Shown: piece after piece, positions 32,583-44,131 of the stretch
How positions within the stretch are numbered: position 1 is the first letter of the stretch
How the letters are laid out: the number at the start of each line of letters is the position of its first letter
Origin: Aurelia coerulea
Lineage: Eukaryota > Cnidaria > Scyphozoa > Semaeostomeae > Ulmaridae
DNA: 64,000 nucleotides
Assembly (NCBI GenBank): GCA_039566865.1
Contig: CM076948.1
Coordinates: 21,401,001 to 21,465,000, forward strand
Reading direction: 5' to 3'
Made by a program: the position numbers and the translations under genes
Notes under the pieces: model-generated
Seen by the model: the letters and a program-made list of their open reading frames with translations, nothing else
Databases searched by the model: none
What the model was told of the DNA's origin: nothing

Positions 32583-35500
32583 ATGGATAAATTGACTTGC
32601 ATAATCCACTATGGCAAGAGCAAAAGCCGGTGCAGTAAGATAAAAGCAATTTCTGAAGTAAATAGAGAGAAAATCTATGCTGCAAAGCTGTTGCGAGAAA
32701 AACTAGGTGGACAAAATCATCATGCGCCGCAGTGCAGTACAGTTCCAGATCTTATTGACACAGAAAAACATGGTATTCATCTCGAGCCTTGTTACAAGAA
32801 ATTCGTACGTATTTTAAGCGACAAAACAGGCGCGTCAAGTCAACCTGACTGTAGATCAAGTGTGCAAGAATCATCTGCAAGCTGTTCTCGTCCAAAAAGA
32901 GCAAAGACGTCGGTTGGAGCTGACAGCAGGGGCTTTTATCCTCCAGAGTGCAACTTTTGCAAAACATACCGCATCAAAAGGCAACAACAGAATTTCTGGC
33001 CCATCACAATCTCAACGGAACAAGCGGTTATTACTCTCAAGCAAGCAGCGGAGGCAAAGGAAGATCAAAGTTTGTATTACGAGATAAAGGACTTGGATTT
33101 AATTGCAAAAGAATTCAAGTATCATGAACCTTTGCTATCGAGATTTCACTCGGAAAATAAGACAAGTCAATTTTCTAAACGAAAAAGAACCCCGTCCTGC
33201 GGGGGATTTCGATTCAGTTATTGAATGTCTAAATGTCAAAGTGTTGTCTGAAAATCAAGCGGTTTCAATGAAAGTTCTTCATGATATTTTTGGGCTCCAT
33301 CCTGAGGATACCAGGTACAGAAGCAAACTAAAAGCAAGGATTCAGTCGGAGTTTGGAGATAAGCTATACTTTTTGGTAGCCACCCATAATACTCCCGAAG
33401 TTGTGGTAAATGCAAGTGCCATCGACCACCATACGTTATTCAATGATCGTAGTCACGTAATTGAGCAAGCTGCGCAGTATCTTCGTGAAGACATCATTCA
33501 GTTTGTAAAAGCGACTCCAGAACTTGCTTGGCCTTTCAGCATTGATGAAGTTACTTCAGAAAATAGGCAAGCACCGGATTCCGTTTTTTGTTTTCTGCAG
33601 TGCCTGTTGCAAAACAAGAGTCACCAAAAGAGCGAAGCTGTCAATCGACTGGTCCAATCATACTCGGCAGATCTTTTGCATGGAGTAACGAAAGGAAAGT
33701 TTATCACAGCCAAACACTTTTTGCTTGGGCTTGGCCTCCATAATATGACAGGACAAAAGAAACCTGTTCAGATCGCTAGTCATCTTGGTCATTCTATTGA
33801 CTAGAACCTTGTCTGCGAAATAAAAACTTCTCATGCTGAGAAAGCACAGCTGCTTGCATCAATGAGTGGGGTCCTACCTGTGAAACCAAACACCACCTTC
33901 GACACCGTTTTAACGTTCTTCTGGGTTGATAATTTTGATATCAACATTGAAACTCAGACTGGGCATGGAGCAATCAACTCTACTCACATGGTTGCATTCC
34001 AAGAAGAATCAGACGTCTCTGAGTTACCCCAAGAGTCAGTGCAGTTTGAACGAATGCGAAAGAGAAGAATACAATTGCCTGAAAAAGAGCCAGACGAAAT
34101 AATTGTAGATGCAAAGAAAGAACCACCCACTTTTCCAGGCGTTTTGGTAGAAGAACAGTTCAACAGAGAAAGTTTCCTGAAGAGTTGCTTCTTGTGGATC
34201 ATATTGAGAAAGCTAAATGCCTCGGATCAAACAGTATCTAATTTCAATGGCTGGTGCACTTTAGTGAGAAAGATATCGTCACTTGGAACGTTGAAGAAAA
34301 CAGTTATGACATATCTGCCACCAATCGAGTTAAAGGTCACGGAATTTCGAACGATCTACCGATACCTTATCTACCTTCAACAATTATCTGCTGAGGTGAA
34401 CATGCCTTATGTCAACGTGACATTAGATGTTGGTGCAGCTATGAATGCATACAAGGTAACATGGAACTTTCAAGATCAATTCAAAAATGTTTTGATACAC
34501 CTTGGAGATTTTCATTTCATGAAAGAGAATTTTGGAGTGATTGGCAAGATGGTTGGTGGATCAGGTGTTGAAGATGTGATTTTTCAAGCAAATGTTTGTT
34601 CTTCGGGAAGTCTGAATGGCGTTTTGTCAGGGAGTCATTACAACCGTGCCTGGACAGTTCATTCAGCGTTATCAGAAGCTCTAGAGCGGCTGTTATTAGA
34701 GCGGTTTATCACGGAGAATGATGTGCAATTACCAAATTCGTTTATCGAGGCTGCACAGGATCACGAGCAAATTGATTACGATGACATTGAAAGAGACCAG
34801 AGTTTTTACTGCAAATACCGAGATTTCAAGGATATGATTCGTGAAGGAAGGCTAGGCTTGACACCACAATTTTGGTTATGTTCCTACTTGGATTTAGTTG
34901 AAGGTCAGCAGCTTGCCCATCGTGCTGTTCAAGAAAACAACTTGGAGCTACGCACTGCCTGTTGGAAATTCTTTGTTCCATTTTATTTCGCAATGGATAA
35001 AACCAACTATGCTCGCTATGGTTCTTACTATGTTGCTGTTTTAGAGAGAATGGAACAGTTGTATCCAGGTCTAAAAGATCTTCTTCGTAATAAAGGAATG
35101 TCAGTTCAAGCTCAAGAAAAGATGCCCTTAAGGGTCGCTGTTGATCAAAGGGGTGAGCAAACGCTCAATCGCGACGCCAAAACAACAGGTGGCATAAAAA
35201 GTTTTGCATCAGATAGCTCTGCAATATTAAAATGGACATTAAATCGAGCAGAACAGGCCAAAAGCACCGATTGTTTGCTGAAATTGGCAGATTTGAACAA
35301 TGCATCAACTATGTACAAGCCCCTTCGTCCGTCACAGATATTGAAATCAGAAAAGCTGGTTAGCAACATCGTCAAGGTTCTGAAAGAAGAGTATTTGAAC
35401 CCTTTCGACGAGAGTTTAGACAAGATGAATCTTTGGAATCTTAGCTCTGGCATTCCAGTCTCATCGACATTGGCAGAGAGCATCATTGGTGCCAAGAAGC

Positions 35501-37068
35501 TAGGGGAAGAAGCCTACGAAAGCTTCTGCAAATTTCGAATCGACAGCAAAGAAATTGATTTTCATGCTCCAATTTCAAGGCTAAACCTTAAGATATTCAA
35601 AAATACTGGAAACAAAGTAACGATAAAAAGTAGCACCAAATCTAAGAGCATTGAAGCAAACAGAAATGTCCTTGGGACTTTGTTGGCTATTTCTTGTAGA
35701 AATGAGCGTGCTATAGACTTCGAAACAGCACTCAAGTTCCCACTTTGCTCAGTTCCCCTTAGCTTGGCCAATCCAGATGGATCTCGAAGGAGCACTACCA
35801 AAAGTAAACTGCAAGCCATCCTGCTACAGTTATGCAGGACACCCGTTGTGCACCCAAGAGAAATCCTTCCAGCCAAGAGTGCAGTGTCCACTTTCATAGT
35901 TGATATGATGGCAAGCATTAGAACGCTAACAGCATTACCGGACACATACGAAGAACTAACATGGAAGTTTATCAAGTCACTACCAAGTGGATACTACCGC
36001 GTAGATATTGTCGCAGATACCTATCAAGATCAATCTATCAAGTCTGCAGAAAGACAAAAAAGAGGGAGTGCTGAGAGAATTCTCATACAGTCTGCAAAGT
36101 CCAAAATGCCTCGAAACTTTAGCGACTTTCTGAAAAATGGTGAAAACAAACGCCGCCTCATCAATTTGATGGAAGAATGCATCAAAGAAAATCGCCTTGA
36201 AGTGCTTAACGCACTTCAGTGCTCAGAAATGTACATATCGACGGAAAATAGCTGTTCAAAGCTAACGTTATTTACAGCTACAACGGAAGATGCGTTGTCT
36301 AGCAATCAAGAGGAGGCAGACACTAAAGTTGCCCTTCATTGCCGTCATGCACTGGAGTGTTATCCAGAAAAGAAGGTTATCGTCCGCTCTCCGTCAGGTG
36401 ATATAGATATTTTGGTAATTTTGTTGAGCATAATAGAACAGCAAGACCAGGTGTATCTCGACTTTGGCACAAGTCTACATAGAAAAGGGATAAATCTTGC
36501 GCAAGTAGAGATGGCCCTCGAGAAGAAGAGATGTTTAATTGGATTTCATGCATTCACGGGAAATGACTATGTTTCGTCTTTCTTTAAAAAAGGAAAAGCC
36601 TTGTGTTGGAAGGTGTTGCAGCAAAATGAAAGGTTTGTAATGACATTCAATCTGCTTGGTTCATCATGGGAAATGGAAGAAAGCACCATCGATAACCTAG
36701 AAGAATATGTATGTCTTTTGTATGGCTGTCGTCAAAAGAAAGTGAATGAAGCGAGGAAGCATCTATTCGACAAGAAGTACCTGAATCAAAAAAGAGTCAT
36801 TGATATTTCACTGCTGCCCCCATGCCAATCAGCTTTGAAGCTGCATATTCTAAGAGCGAATGTAGTTGCAAGAATTTGGAACTGCGCTGGTGAGAGAATG
36901 GTAGAGATGCCTGATCTAACTGAGCATGGATGGCATTCTGATCTTACGACAAAGTGGATCGAACAGGCCTTTCCAAATGAAATTGAAGAGATTTTGTTAC
37001 AAGTTGATGATGACATTAGTTTTGAAGAAGAGGAAGAGAGTGACGATGATAGCAGTATTGAAGACTAG
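32583..37068 (+). pseudogene. Large transposase with DDE-like core and FEN/XPG-like nuclease motifs; one frameshift, one stop
   Basis: ATG at 32583. The frame shifts by one extra T near 33131-33134 (YHEP / CYRDFTRK), continues to an in-frame TAG at 33802, and the same frame then runs open to 37068. The N-terminal part has two Cys/His clusters (about 32595-32800 and 32935-33150), possibly zinc-binding. A DDE-like core spans about 34420-34720: Asp in VTLDVGAAMN, Asp in IHLGDFHFMKENFG, then SLNGVLSGSHYNRAW and a Glu-rich helix holding the presumed third acid. Near the C-terminus are EEADTK (36310), SPSGDIDIL (36388) and FTGNDYVSSF (36553), the order and spacing of FEN/XPG (PIN-like) catalytic acids. 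The tail is acidic. It cuts and moves the element; the nuclease role is inferred. Two lesions only, so recently active. Confidence 0.75.
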
Positions 37069-37229
37069 ATATGCGACTGTATGGTGAGTAAGCAATTAAT
37101 TTACTACCGAAAACGCATTGTTGAGCCTTAAAACTCAAAAGGAGATAACGAGAATCATTTGATTCTGTAGCAAATGAACATATTTGTGCAGCAAAAATAT
37201 ATTTCTTACGCGAAACGACAAAATTCAGG

Positions 37230-37569
37230 ACTTCCATATATGGTCAAGGGTAAAACGTGGTCACGTGACCCTTTTTAATTACGAAAAGGCATTGTTTTCA
37301 ACTAAGTGTACTCAAAATGATCTTAACTACTGTTATCTAGCAAAGAATGTCACTTGTGTTCTATCTAGAAGGAGGTATTCCGTTCTCTCCTCCGCAGAGG
37401 CAGTACGTCTGAGTGCTCACTGTTTCACCCCCGTTTTCACCCCTTAGGTCCCAGCAGATCCCCGTTCACCATCACTTTTCTGAACCCCCACATATGTGGG
37501 TACTTGAAAATAACTACCGCAATTTCTGCGCATAAAGGTGGCACCTACCTCAAAATTAACCTGGTCTAT
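37230..37569. repeat. Right TIR of DNA transposon copy 2
   Basis: Pairs with 31373-31715; the matching palindromes lie at about 37487-37501 and 37259-37270. Confidence 0.85.
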
Positions 37570-37905
37570 GGAATCAGCTTCCGTTGGATATAAAACAAGC
37601 AAATTCGCTTAATTCGTTTAAATGCCATCTAAAAAACCATCTGCAGCCTTCTGCTTGACCATTTGATTGTGATTTTTCGTTCCATTCACCAGTTTTGATT
37701 TTACTCTTTTTAATTTTTTATCATAAGTATTCTAGTTAGATTTTTTAGATTTTATCACTTGTAATTAGGTTATTTTAGTAAAGTATTGTTAACTTTGTAA
37801 GCTTTTTAACACGGCCCCCTGTAAAGCAGTCGTTGATTGATGGGGCCACCGTGTATAAATAATTAAAAATGAAAATGAAAATGAAATGAAATGAAATGAC
37901 AAAGA

Positions 37906-39525
37906 GCCCGACCCATTTTTTGCGGAAGCCACAATGAATAAAAGATGGAAAACGCATACCTCGTGCATCCAATGTTAGACTTACAAAAATAGACAGAGTC
38001 TCATCAAATGAAAGAGCAACATGAGCTGTGGACATCTTTTATCAAGTATTGCCTTTTGACCCACGAAAACCCTGGAAAGGTGTTACCGCTCGCTTTGACA
38101 AATGATAGGCAGGGAGGCCTGAAAAATCCAGGAAGAGGCAAGAAAAACCCTGGAAATCTCAGGAAGGAAGGAAGGAAGGGAGGCAAGGAAAAAACCCTAT
38201 CAATCCCTGGAATGGATAAGCACGATGTTCGAGCCCTACCGAAATCTCATTCGATTTATTAGCGTCACTGTTTCTGCGATCCCAGCGCTTGGGGCTAAAA
38301 ACCGATGAGCAAAATTGCACCTGCACTACAGTGCGGCCGAATTAAGTTCAATTGGTTGCGAAAAATCAAATTGCTCAAATTGCTTGGTCGCCAGAAATGG
38401 ACTCTTCCTCATGAAACCTTGCTTGCTTCTCATCTTTGGGGTGAACCAGAAATTAGGGCCTACTCATATGTCCTCTGCTAGTGCTTGTTGTTTATACAAT
38501 TATAAGCCTCAACATAGCTTTTTGAAACACATGTCAGACTTACCGAATGACGCTCTTGTCTTGCTTTCCTTGTGTTACTATGTTTTGATGTATTCTAGTT
38601 TTCCTCTGCACACTTCAGGATCACAAGCTAGGCTTAGACATTCCACTAAAGCAAATGTGCCTTGAAACTAGTTCTCCATATTCAGTATCCAAGTTTCCTA
38701 ATTTCTTGACCTTTTTCCAAACACCAACTCCATCGTGTGGCTCAACCGTCAAGTTAAAATCACAACAACAAAATTTATCTGTTACCGCCACATTTCAAAT
38801 CCAGCCAATGAAGGCAGTTTTCTTTCCGCATGGGGAAAACGCCTTTTCTTATGTAAAACATAAAGATATATTCCTTTCACTCTCTCTGTGATATGTAATA
38901 AAAGGGGATCGCACCTTTAAAGTAAATGAACGGAGATATATCGACATAATCTAAATATAGCACAAAAGAACAGCAGGCGCCATTAATCTTCCTTTTGTTT
39001 TCATCGATCAAGAACATCAAATACAATAGGTTATATTTAGATGGACCCAGTCCCCCTAGCTAAGTTGCTTTTAACCCCGTTGATTTACTTTAAACGCTCC
39101 TGTGAGAATATATTCCTTTCACTCTTTGTAATCTATAATAATAGGGGCTCGCACCTTCCTGTGAGAATCTCTCCAGCCTTGAATGCTGCCGCTGAAAGTT
39201 ACTCCAAATTATCAGATTTTGAGTACTTGAAGGTTTCTTCCGAGTTCTGTACAAGTTCCTATATCATTCATGGTGATCTACCGCCTTTGTGGACATACGT
39301 AAAGCGATTCAAAAAAACTTTGTTGTGGAATTCCTAAAGAAATATTTTCTTGTCCTTTTCAATGTATTTACCTAGTAGTACCTTGGTAACACCACAGGAG
39401 TACCACAAGAGTGCGAGAAACACTGAAAATAATCCCTTTTACTAAAATAAAGTTGTATGATATGTTTTTGGAATTTTCTTTTCCATTTCAATGTTTTTGT
39501 TTTTTTTGTAAGATTTTATGATCCA
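37906..39525. other. Non-coding intron sequence
   Basis: No gene recognised. A GGAA-rich microsatellite lies near 38161-38187. A roughly 50-bp phrase (TATTCCTTTCACTCT...GGGG-TCGCACCTT) occurs twice, at about 38870 and 39110. Confidence 0.4.
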
Positions 39526-39706
39526 CCGGTATTCCACCGGATTCCGATTCACCAAAATGTTCCGGCGGAATTCCACTGGTACTCAATTGAAGTCCCGGCG
39601 GAATTCCGGTGGACCCGTTGTGACCGCTGTTATACCAGTTGAATTCCGCCACCGGACCGGCTTTCCGGTGGAATTCCACCGGACCTCCGGAACGATTTTC
39701 TAATGG
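39526..39706. repeat. Second GGAATTCC-type palindromic array
   Basis: GGTGGAATTCCACCGG-like repeats ending near ATTTTCTAATGGG, which is the inverse of CCCACTAGAAAA at the start of the 29273 array. The flanking TTTTTCGGTTTTTG matches the other array's flank. Confidence 0.65.
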
Positions 39707-40095
39707 GATTTTTCGGTTTTTGCGAAAAATATGAATGGTTTTACGGTTTCTGGACCCCCCAAGCACCCCCTCCATTGAAGGTTGCAGTGTGTATATAAGA
39801 AATAACTTATACACACACTACAACCTATAATGTTGCGTTATCGCAATACAACAACAGCAACAATAATAACATGTTACCATGGCGGCAGAATGTTTCAATG
39901 ATTTCGGATCACAAGAGGATAAGATAAAGAAGAAAGTCACAGAGATAACCGAGATAACAATCAACCATTTACTGTATGAATTTAATTTTCTTCAATGCAA
40001 AGAGCTAATACTGCTATTGCAGTTAGGAAATAGCAGCAACGTAAATTTCCTTAGTAAGCTACTAGGTCACAATATAAGGCGATTGGGCTTCCTGT
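39707..40095. other. Non-coding intron sequence
   Basis: Contains a short (CAACAACAG)-type run near 39848. The open frame starting 39879 runs into MITE U and has no recognisable domain. Confidence 0.4.
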
Positions 40096-40400
40096 ACGCC
40101 CCCCCCCCTCCCCCAGTAACGACCCCGCTGAAACATTGCCCCGCCAAGGTAGAAGGATTACCCGCCAAGAAAATTTGCTTCCCCGCTAAGTTTGAGTTTA
40201 AACACTTTCCCCGCCGTGCTTCTGTTGGTTTCCCGTTGAAACTTTTCCTCGTCAAAAATTATACAAGTTTCATCATAGATAATAGCCGAAAATTTCCTTT
40301 CCCTGCCATGATACTTCTAATCCCCGATGAAAGTGTTTAATTTCATAATTTCCTCGCTGTATTTTTAATGTCCGGTGGGGTCGTTATAGGGGGGTGTTCC
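40096..40400. mobile_element. C/G-tract MITE family U
   Basis: Left end CGCCCCCCCCCCTCCCCC followed by GTAACGACCCC; right end GGGGTCGTTATAGGGGGG. Interior has tandem CCCGCC-AAG phrases. Boundaries approximate. Confidence 0.5.
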
Positions 40401-41069
40401 TGTGAATGGACCACTGTCGGGCTCCAGACATCCCCAGGATACCAGTTCATCAAACTGTGTGTCTCATATTGCTGTTCAAGGTACATATTCAAGGTACGTG
40501 CATTTCTTTTTAAATAAGAAACCAAGATAAGGTGCTTGTAGGTAGTTTCTTAAATTTTTGGACCATTTTGCTAGCAAAAGTTCCTTACGTTTTTCTTACA
40601 TTTTTAATCCCGGAAGTGTAGAGTTAATTTGGTTTGTCAAGAGGGCTCCCAAATTACTTAGTAAGATCTCGATCTCAAAACAAGTAAATGTCATAATTCG
40701 CACCAACAATAACGTCCAAACAGCTGCTATAACTGTGCAGTGTCAAACATTTGTTGAGTGAGCAGGGAAAAATAAAACTGCAATTTACAAAAGTTTCTTA
40801 GGTTTTTAAATTCAGGTAGGGTGTTGGCGGCGGTAATCGGACGGCGGTAATCGGACACTAGCGAAAAATTCTTGAAAACGAGAAGAAAAGTACGATACAA
40901 ATAAAATCAATCACAGAAAGAGGGTATTTCCTGGTACTGAAAGCTAACATCATAGATATTTTAAAAAGATAATAAAAGATTGGGCCGGAGAACATTGCAC
41001 CTGCATAATATACCGTTAATGAAACAAGATGAGGTACTAGTTTTTTTTTAGACTTTAAGTATTTATGTA
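40401..41069. other. Non-coding intron sequence
   Basis: No gene seen. The phrase GGCGGTAATCGGAC is tandemly duplicated at about 40828-40856. Confidence 0.4.
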
Positions 41070-41804
41070 CCGGGTGTCCTAAAATGACGTATTATCGTTT
41101 GATTGCTTACATGTCCATAACCAATTGTTCGATTTTCAAAACCTTTATTTGATCCGATTGCCGAAAGGCTAAATTGTATTTTGAGGATGTTGGTTGTGGT
41201 TTAGGCCGATGTCTTCATATCGAAAAGAAGATTGAAAAACCTGCTCAAATTCAAGCCTAAGATGGCATGAAAGAGAAACGGCCTTCTTTCCCAGTCAACA
41301 TTTTAGATGTGATGCAAAATGCTGAACGTACATGTCGATCAGAGAATATATGGCCTTCAGAGAATACCAACTCAGTTAATACCAAGTTCAGAGAATACGA
41401 ATACGAGTTCAGCCTTTTGTATCACACCTCAAATGTTGATTGGAAAATAGGCCATTACTTTCTCATGCCATCAAAGGCTTGACTTTGAGCAAGTTTATCA
41501 ATCTTCTTTTCGACATGAAGGCGCCGTGGTATGACCATAACCAACATCTTAAAATACTTTAGCGATTACTTTAGCGATACTTTAGCGATACTTTATTGTA
41601 TTGCATTCGAATAACGAATCTTTAACGATTCTATAGGAATTCGATGAAAGAACGCAGTGCATCTTGGTAAGAAGTTCCTTGCCACCATCTTTAGCGTAAT
41701 CGTCTACTCAGCCTTTAGGCAATCAAATAAAGCAGAAAAATCGGCTCATTGGTTATGGACATGAAAGCAATCAAACAGTAATACATCATTTTGGAACAAC
41801 CCAG
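41070..41804. mobile_element. MITE family D with nested MITE E2
   Basis: Left end CCGGGTGTCCTAAAATGA after TA; the right end TCATTTTGGAACAACCCAG is a diverged inverse, followed by TA. Inner arms pair (GCTTACATGTCCATAACCA / TGGTTATGGACATGAAAGC; GATGTCTTCATATCGAAAAG / CTTTTCGACATGAAGGCG). Non-coding. Confidence 0.7.
41558..41706. mobile_element. MITE family E, copy 2, nested in MITE D
   Basis: Right part CATCTTGGTAAGAAGTTCC...CTTTAGCGTAATCGTCTA matches the end of 12068-12222. The left end is rearranged into three CTTTAGCGATA repeats. Confidence 0.6.
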
Positions 41805-41806
41805 TA

Positions 41807-42517
41807 GGTTGGTCTTAATTAGTATTGATAATAATATTTGTTAACCAACGGTAAATAATGAATATGCCTCCTTAAATGTAAAGCACGCTAAAACCAGTTG
41901 CTTTCGTTGTGCTGTGCTTGACAGTTAAAAGTTGTCGTTGTGAATATCACACCCAGTTTATAGACTGAATACTGGCCAAGTATGCATAGAACAATAAATT
42001 TATTAGCACACTGCATTGTGAACTGTCTGAAAAACACAGCCACTATCCGAAAACCAGCGCTTTGGTCAGTCTCAAAAAAATCGTTGACAAATAAAAGCAG
42101 GCAAAGTCATCAACCAAAACAGTGTGAAAAAATATGCCTGAATACCTGTCTATTCGCCTGGTGATTTCGGTTTTTGTCTGTGGTTGATCTTCTCTTGAAA
42201 ATAGTTAGTTTTCCGTGGCCGCAGGCCGATTGCAACCGCTGGCAACCCAGGGATACTTGAGGATTGTTTCTTGCCGTAACTTTCGAAAAAATGTGCATAC
42301 CGTTTTCTATTAGCGGTTTCTTATAAAAAGTGCTTGTATCGTTTTATTATTCCAATGAATCTACCTATAGAAGTTCAGCCTGTAGCGTATTCTATATCAG
42401 CTAAGATCTCCAAAGGTAACTCTGATTGTTATATTGCTGAGCAAAAACCAGACAGATACTTATGGAGAACAAATTAATATCATAATGGCAAAACAATCAA
42501 ATCTGAGGAGTACCCCG
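41807..42517. other. Non-coding intron sequence
   Basis: Nothing recognised. Confidence 0.4.
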
Positions 42518-43929
42518 CAGGCGCGCAACTAGGAATTTTACAGGGCAGGGGTCCAAACCAGAAAAAGGGCACACTCCAGATCATTTGAAAAAGTAGTGTC
42601 GCCTGGGATGTCAGTTTTTCAAACTCAAAAAGCGAAGGCAGAAATCAAGGGATATTTTTCTAATGCTCACCTCTCTAAAGCATATCAATAAACAAGCATG
42701 TCAACACATAGGAGAAGCAGTTAGAACACGGTAAAGGAAATGCGAGCGAAGCGAGCTGGGAGGGGATTCGGGGGCTTGCCCCCGAAAATTTATAAAATCA
42801 CGCTCTCTAGATCGTCGGAGAATACCTATCTTAAACGAGATCAAAACCAGAAGAAAATGAAAAATACCGCCTAGGACAGACAAGAAACACAGAAAAGGCT
42901 GCTCGTACTCGCTTTTTACAAGAAACTGTGCTCTGAAGTTTGTTGTATGGTTTCTCAATTTTGGGCCAATTTTTTTACCGGATGAGAATTTGAAAGGCCA
43001 CTACTCCTTGGATAAGAGAACGAAAATATTGGCAAAAATATCGTTCAATTGTGAACAGGTTCAAATCTTTTTGCGAATTTACCTGAATGAAGTCGGCCAT
43101 TCCACTCTAAAATTGTGAGGGATTTTCTGGCAAAAGCCCCTTCAAGAAACCTTTAAAACCGGCCTAAAATGACGATCAATTTTTGCTAATATCCCTGCTT
43201 CACAGCGATGACTTAAACAAGCATGAGCACGTGTTGTGTTATACTCTTGAGAGGACGAAGTCACCCGGAATTATGCTGTTATGCTCTCAGAGAGAGAAAT
43301 GACACTTCCATAATTCCAAAGAGATTAAACGTGCTAATAATGCATGTAAACGCCATTGCTGCAAGGAAAAAAAATCGCTCAAGATTTTCGGCCTGCTTTG
43401 AAGATTTGTTGGAGAGGCTTTGTTTCTTGAGAAAACATTGGAATGAAGTTGCCGATTTCGGTCAGGCAAATGTAAAATGAATTTGAACATGAACAATATC
43501 ATTACCTTGATCTCCAGACAGCACTGGTCTTTCAAATGGGATTGTTTTTACTCTCCCAGTCGTAAGGGTTTAATGAGTTTTGTCTTTGAGCATCTGATTT
43601 GTAGTGCTGTGCCATGTAAGACATCTCTTAACATTTTCAGCTGTATTTGCAAGTTTTTGAGCCTCAGCGTTCAGAAAATCGCTGATGATTTCGGAAAAAT
43701 AAGTCCAATTGAAGCATAGCGAATTCTCCAACTTTGTTCAAGATCTTGGTAATTCAAGAAGGCATTCAACAAATATTGACACTTCATCGCAAGAACCGGT
43801 ACAAATACCGGTCAATGATACGTCAAACTAACATAATTTTCTCCCTAAAAAGGGCACTTGTTGCCCTTTTGGAAAAAGGGCAGGGGTCTGGACCCCCAGG
43901 ATCCCCCCCCCCCGTAGTTGCGCCCCTGC
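42518..43929. mobile_element. Possible hAT-like non-autonomous element T
   Basis: Left end CAGGCGCGCAACTA and right end TAGTTGCGCCCCTG are inverse of each other; inner CAGGGGTC-AAACC-AGAAAAAGGGC and GCCC-TTTGG-AAAAAGGGCAGGGG also pair. No coding capacity or clear target duplication. Contains a family I-like end at 43506-43563. Confidence 0.55.
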
Positions 43930-44131
43930 AGTCCCCCACCCCGGACTATCATTCATATCCTTGTCATTTGACTTTATGAATAAGCCCCTCTCTAATATAT
44001 TGCCTCTCTTTTTAGCCCCCTCTGGAGTCTCCAGAAATAAGCCCCTAGGGGTTTAATTGTGCTTTTACGGTATTTCTTATTCACCCGCCATCTTGTCTCT
44101 TTGTTGACCTAATTCATGTCTTGAATTTTAG

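Larger units (their letters stand above)
31373..37569 (+). mobile_element. Large TIR DNA transposon, copy 2 (nearly intact)
   Basis: Begins ATAGACCAGGTTAATTTT and ends with its reverse complement. Terminal inverted repeats extend about 340 bp (31373-31715 and 37230-37569) and contain the palindromes CCCACATATGTGGG and GGTCACGTGACC. It encodes one large transposase with two lesions. Shared termini and transposase with 2145-6529 define a family. No convincing direct target duplication is seen at the LINE junctions. It resembles Academ-type elements, some of which are reported to carry an XPG-like nuclease, but this was not tested by search. Confidence 0.8.
29851..37905 (+). mobile_element. LINE (L2/CR1-like) split by the 6.2-kb TIR transposon
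   Basis: 5'-truncated near 29870. RT runs to 31372; the transposon occupies 31373-37569; the LINE resumes with WNQLPLDIKQ at about 37570 and stops shortly after. The 3' UTR includes a GGCCCCC...GGGGCC hairpin (about 37813-37848) and an AAAATG/AAATG short-repeat tail at about 37865-37905, in place of poly-A. Around 130 residues normally found between the two halves are missing. Confidence 0.8.

Noticed and set aside
39879..40340. 153-codon frame with a Pro run
   Set aside because: Its second half is MITE U sequence (C-tract and CCCGCC phrases); no domain.
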